From NCBI GenBank assembly GCA_021835265.1, contig JAKBQK010000424.1, forward strand, positions 1 to 14,415: DNA of 14,415 nt, written 5' to 3'. The position numbers were made by a program, and so were the translations under genes. Origin of the DNA: Thermoplasmata archaeon. GTDB lineage: Archaea; Thermoplasmatota; Thermoplasmata; Thermoplasmatales; Thermoplasmataceae. Shown in pieces: positions 14,333-14,415 of the stretch (positions are counted from its first letter, which is position 1; every line of letters begins with the position of its first letter). The notes under the pieces were generated by a model that made no database searches, was not told where the DNA came from, and saw nothing but the letters and a program-made list of their open reading frames with translations.

Positions 14333-14415
14333 TTGGGTCTGGCAGAATTGTTTGAGGATATTCGTTTTGGGGTCTACCAAATGAGAAATGACCCTACGCA
14401 CTTCAACTTCTATTT
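14333..14415 (+). CDS. Partial gene at the window end, TTG start
   Basis: The frame from TTG at 14333 has 27 full codons and no stop, encoding LGLAELFEDIRFGVYQMR, then NDPTHFNFY. It follows paralogue B by 23 bases and would be the fourth gene of this operon. An ATG occurs in frame at 14381 but has no ribosome binding site. The family cannot be told from so short a piece. Confidence 0.4.
   Translation, partial: MGLAELFEDIRFGVYQMRNDPTHFNFY

Noticed and set aside
1..14415. CRISPR arrays, tRNA or rRNA genes, complete insertion sequences
   Set aside because: I saw no regularly spaced repeats, no cloverleaf-like sequences and no intact transposase; by-eye inspection could miss a weak case.

Overview
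The window looks like a chromosome segment of an archaeon, most likely an acidophilic heterotroph of the Thermoplasmatales or Sulfolobales kind. This rests on four things: an HTH_10 (bacterio-opsin-activator type) regulator, AT-rich TATA-like boxes about 25 bases before starts, GGTGAT/GGAGGT-type ribosome binding sites inside operons, and a pentonate-degrading dehydratase very like the Sulfolobus enzyme. The exact lineage is inference.

Left flank (1-2914): about 330 bases of leader carry two possible promoters. They precede a large superfamily 2 helicase (DEAD/DEAH type with XPD/DinG-like C-terminal motifs) that ends in a PD-(D/E)xK nuclease-like domain. This looks like a DNA-processing or defence protein. 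Its 3' end overlaps, tail to tail, a small decayed gene (about 2857-3197, minus) that was frameshifted by an apparent extra GA in a GAGAGAG tract.

Centre (3219-8577, minus strand): a tight five-gene catabolic operon, read from the right. It encodes an MFS sugar or sugar-acid transporter, a cyclase-family metal hydrolase, a 2,5-dioxopentanoate-type aldehyde dehydrogenase, a 2-keto-3-deoxy-arabinonate dehydratase and a PanB-family enzyme. Dehydratase plus aldehyde dehydrogenase give the last two steps of oxidative pentose degradation to 2-oxoglutarate. The PanB-like enzyme is the odd member. It may be real ketopantoate synthesis, or a class II aldolase recruited to cleave a 2-keto-3-deoxy acid.

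Divergent to this operon (8666-10104, plus) are two overlapping genes: a two-cluster ferredoxin-like protein and a Cys/His-rich partner of unknown function. They share an 88-base promoter region with the transporter and are probably regulated together with it. An HTH_10 regulator lies convergently behind them (10120-10875).

Right flank (10978-14415): a doubtful 61-residue ORF, then a HerA/FtsK-like ATPase that keeps Walker B but has no Walker A half and ends in a nuclease-like domain. Divergent from it is an operon of three small proteins: a winged-helix protein and two coiled-coil paralogues. A fourth gene, with a likely TTG start, runs off the window end. The two flanks have the look of accessory, mobile or defence DNA around a metabolic core.
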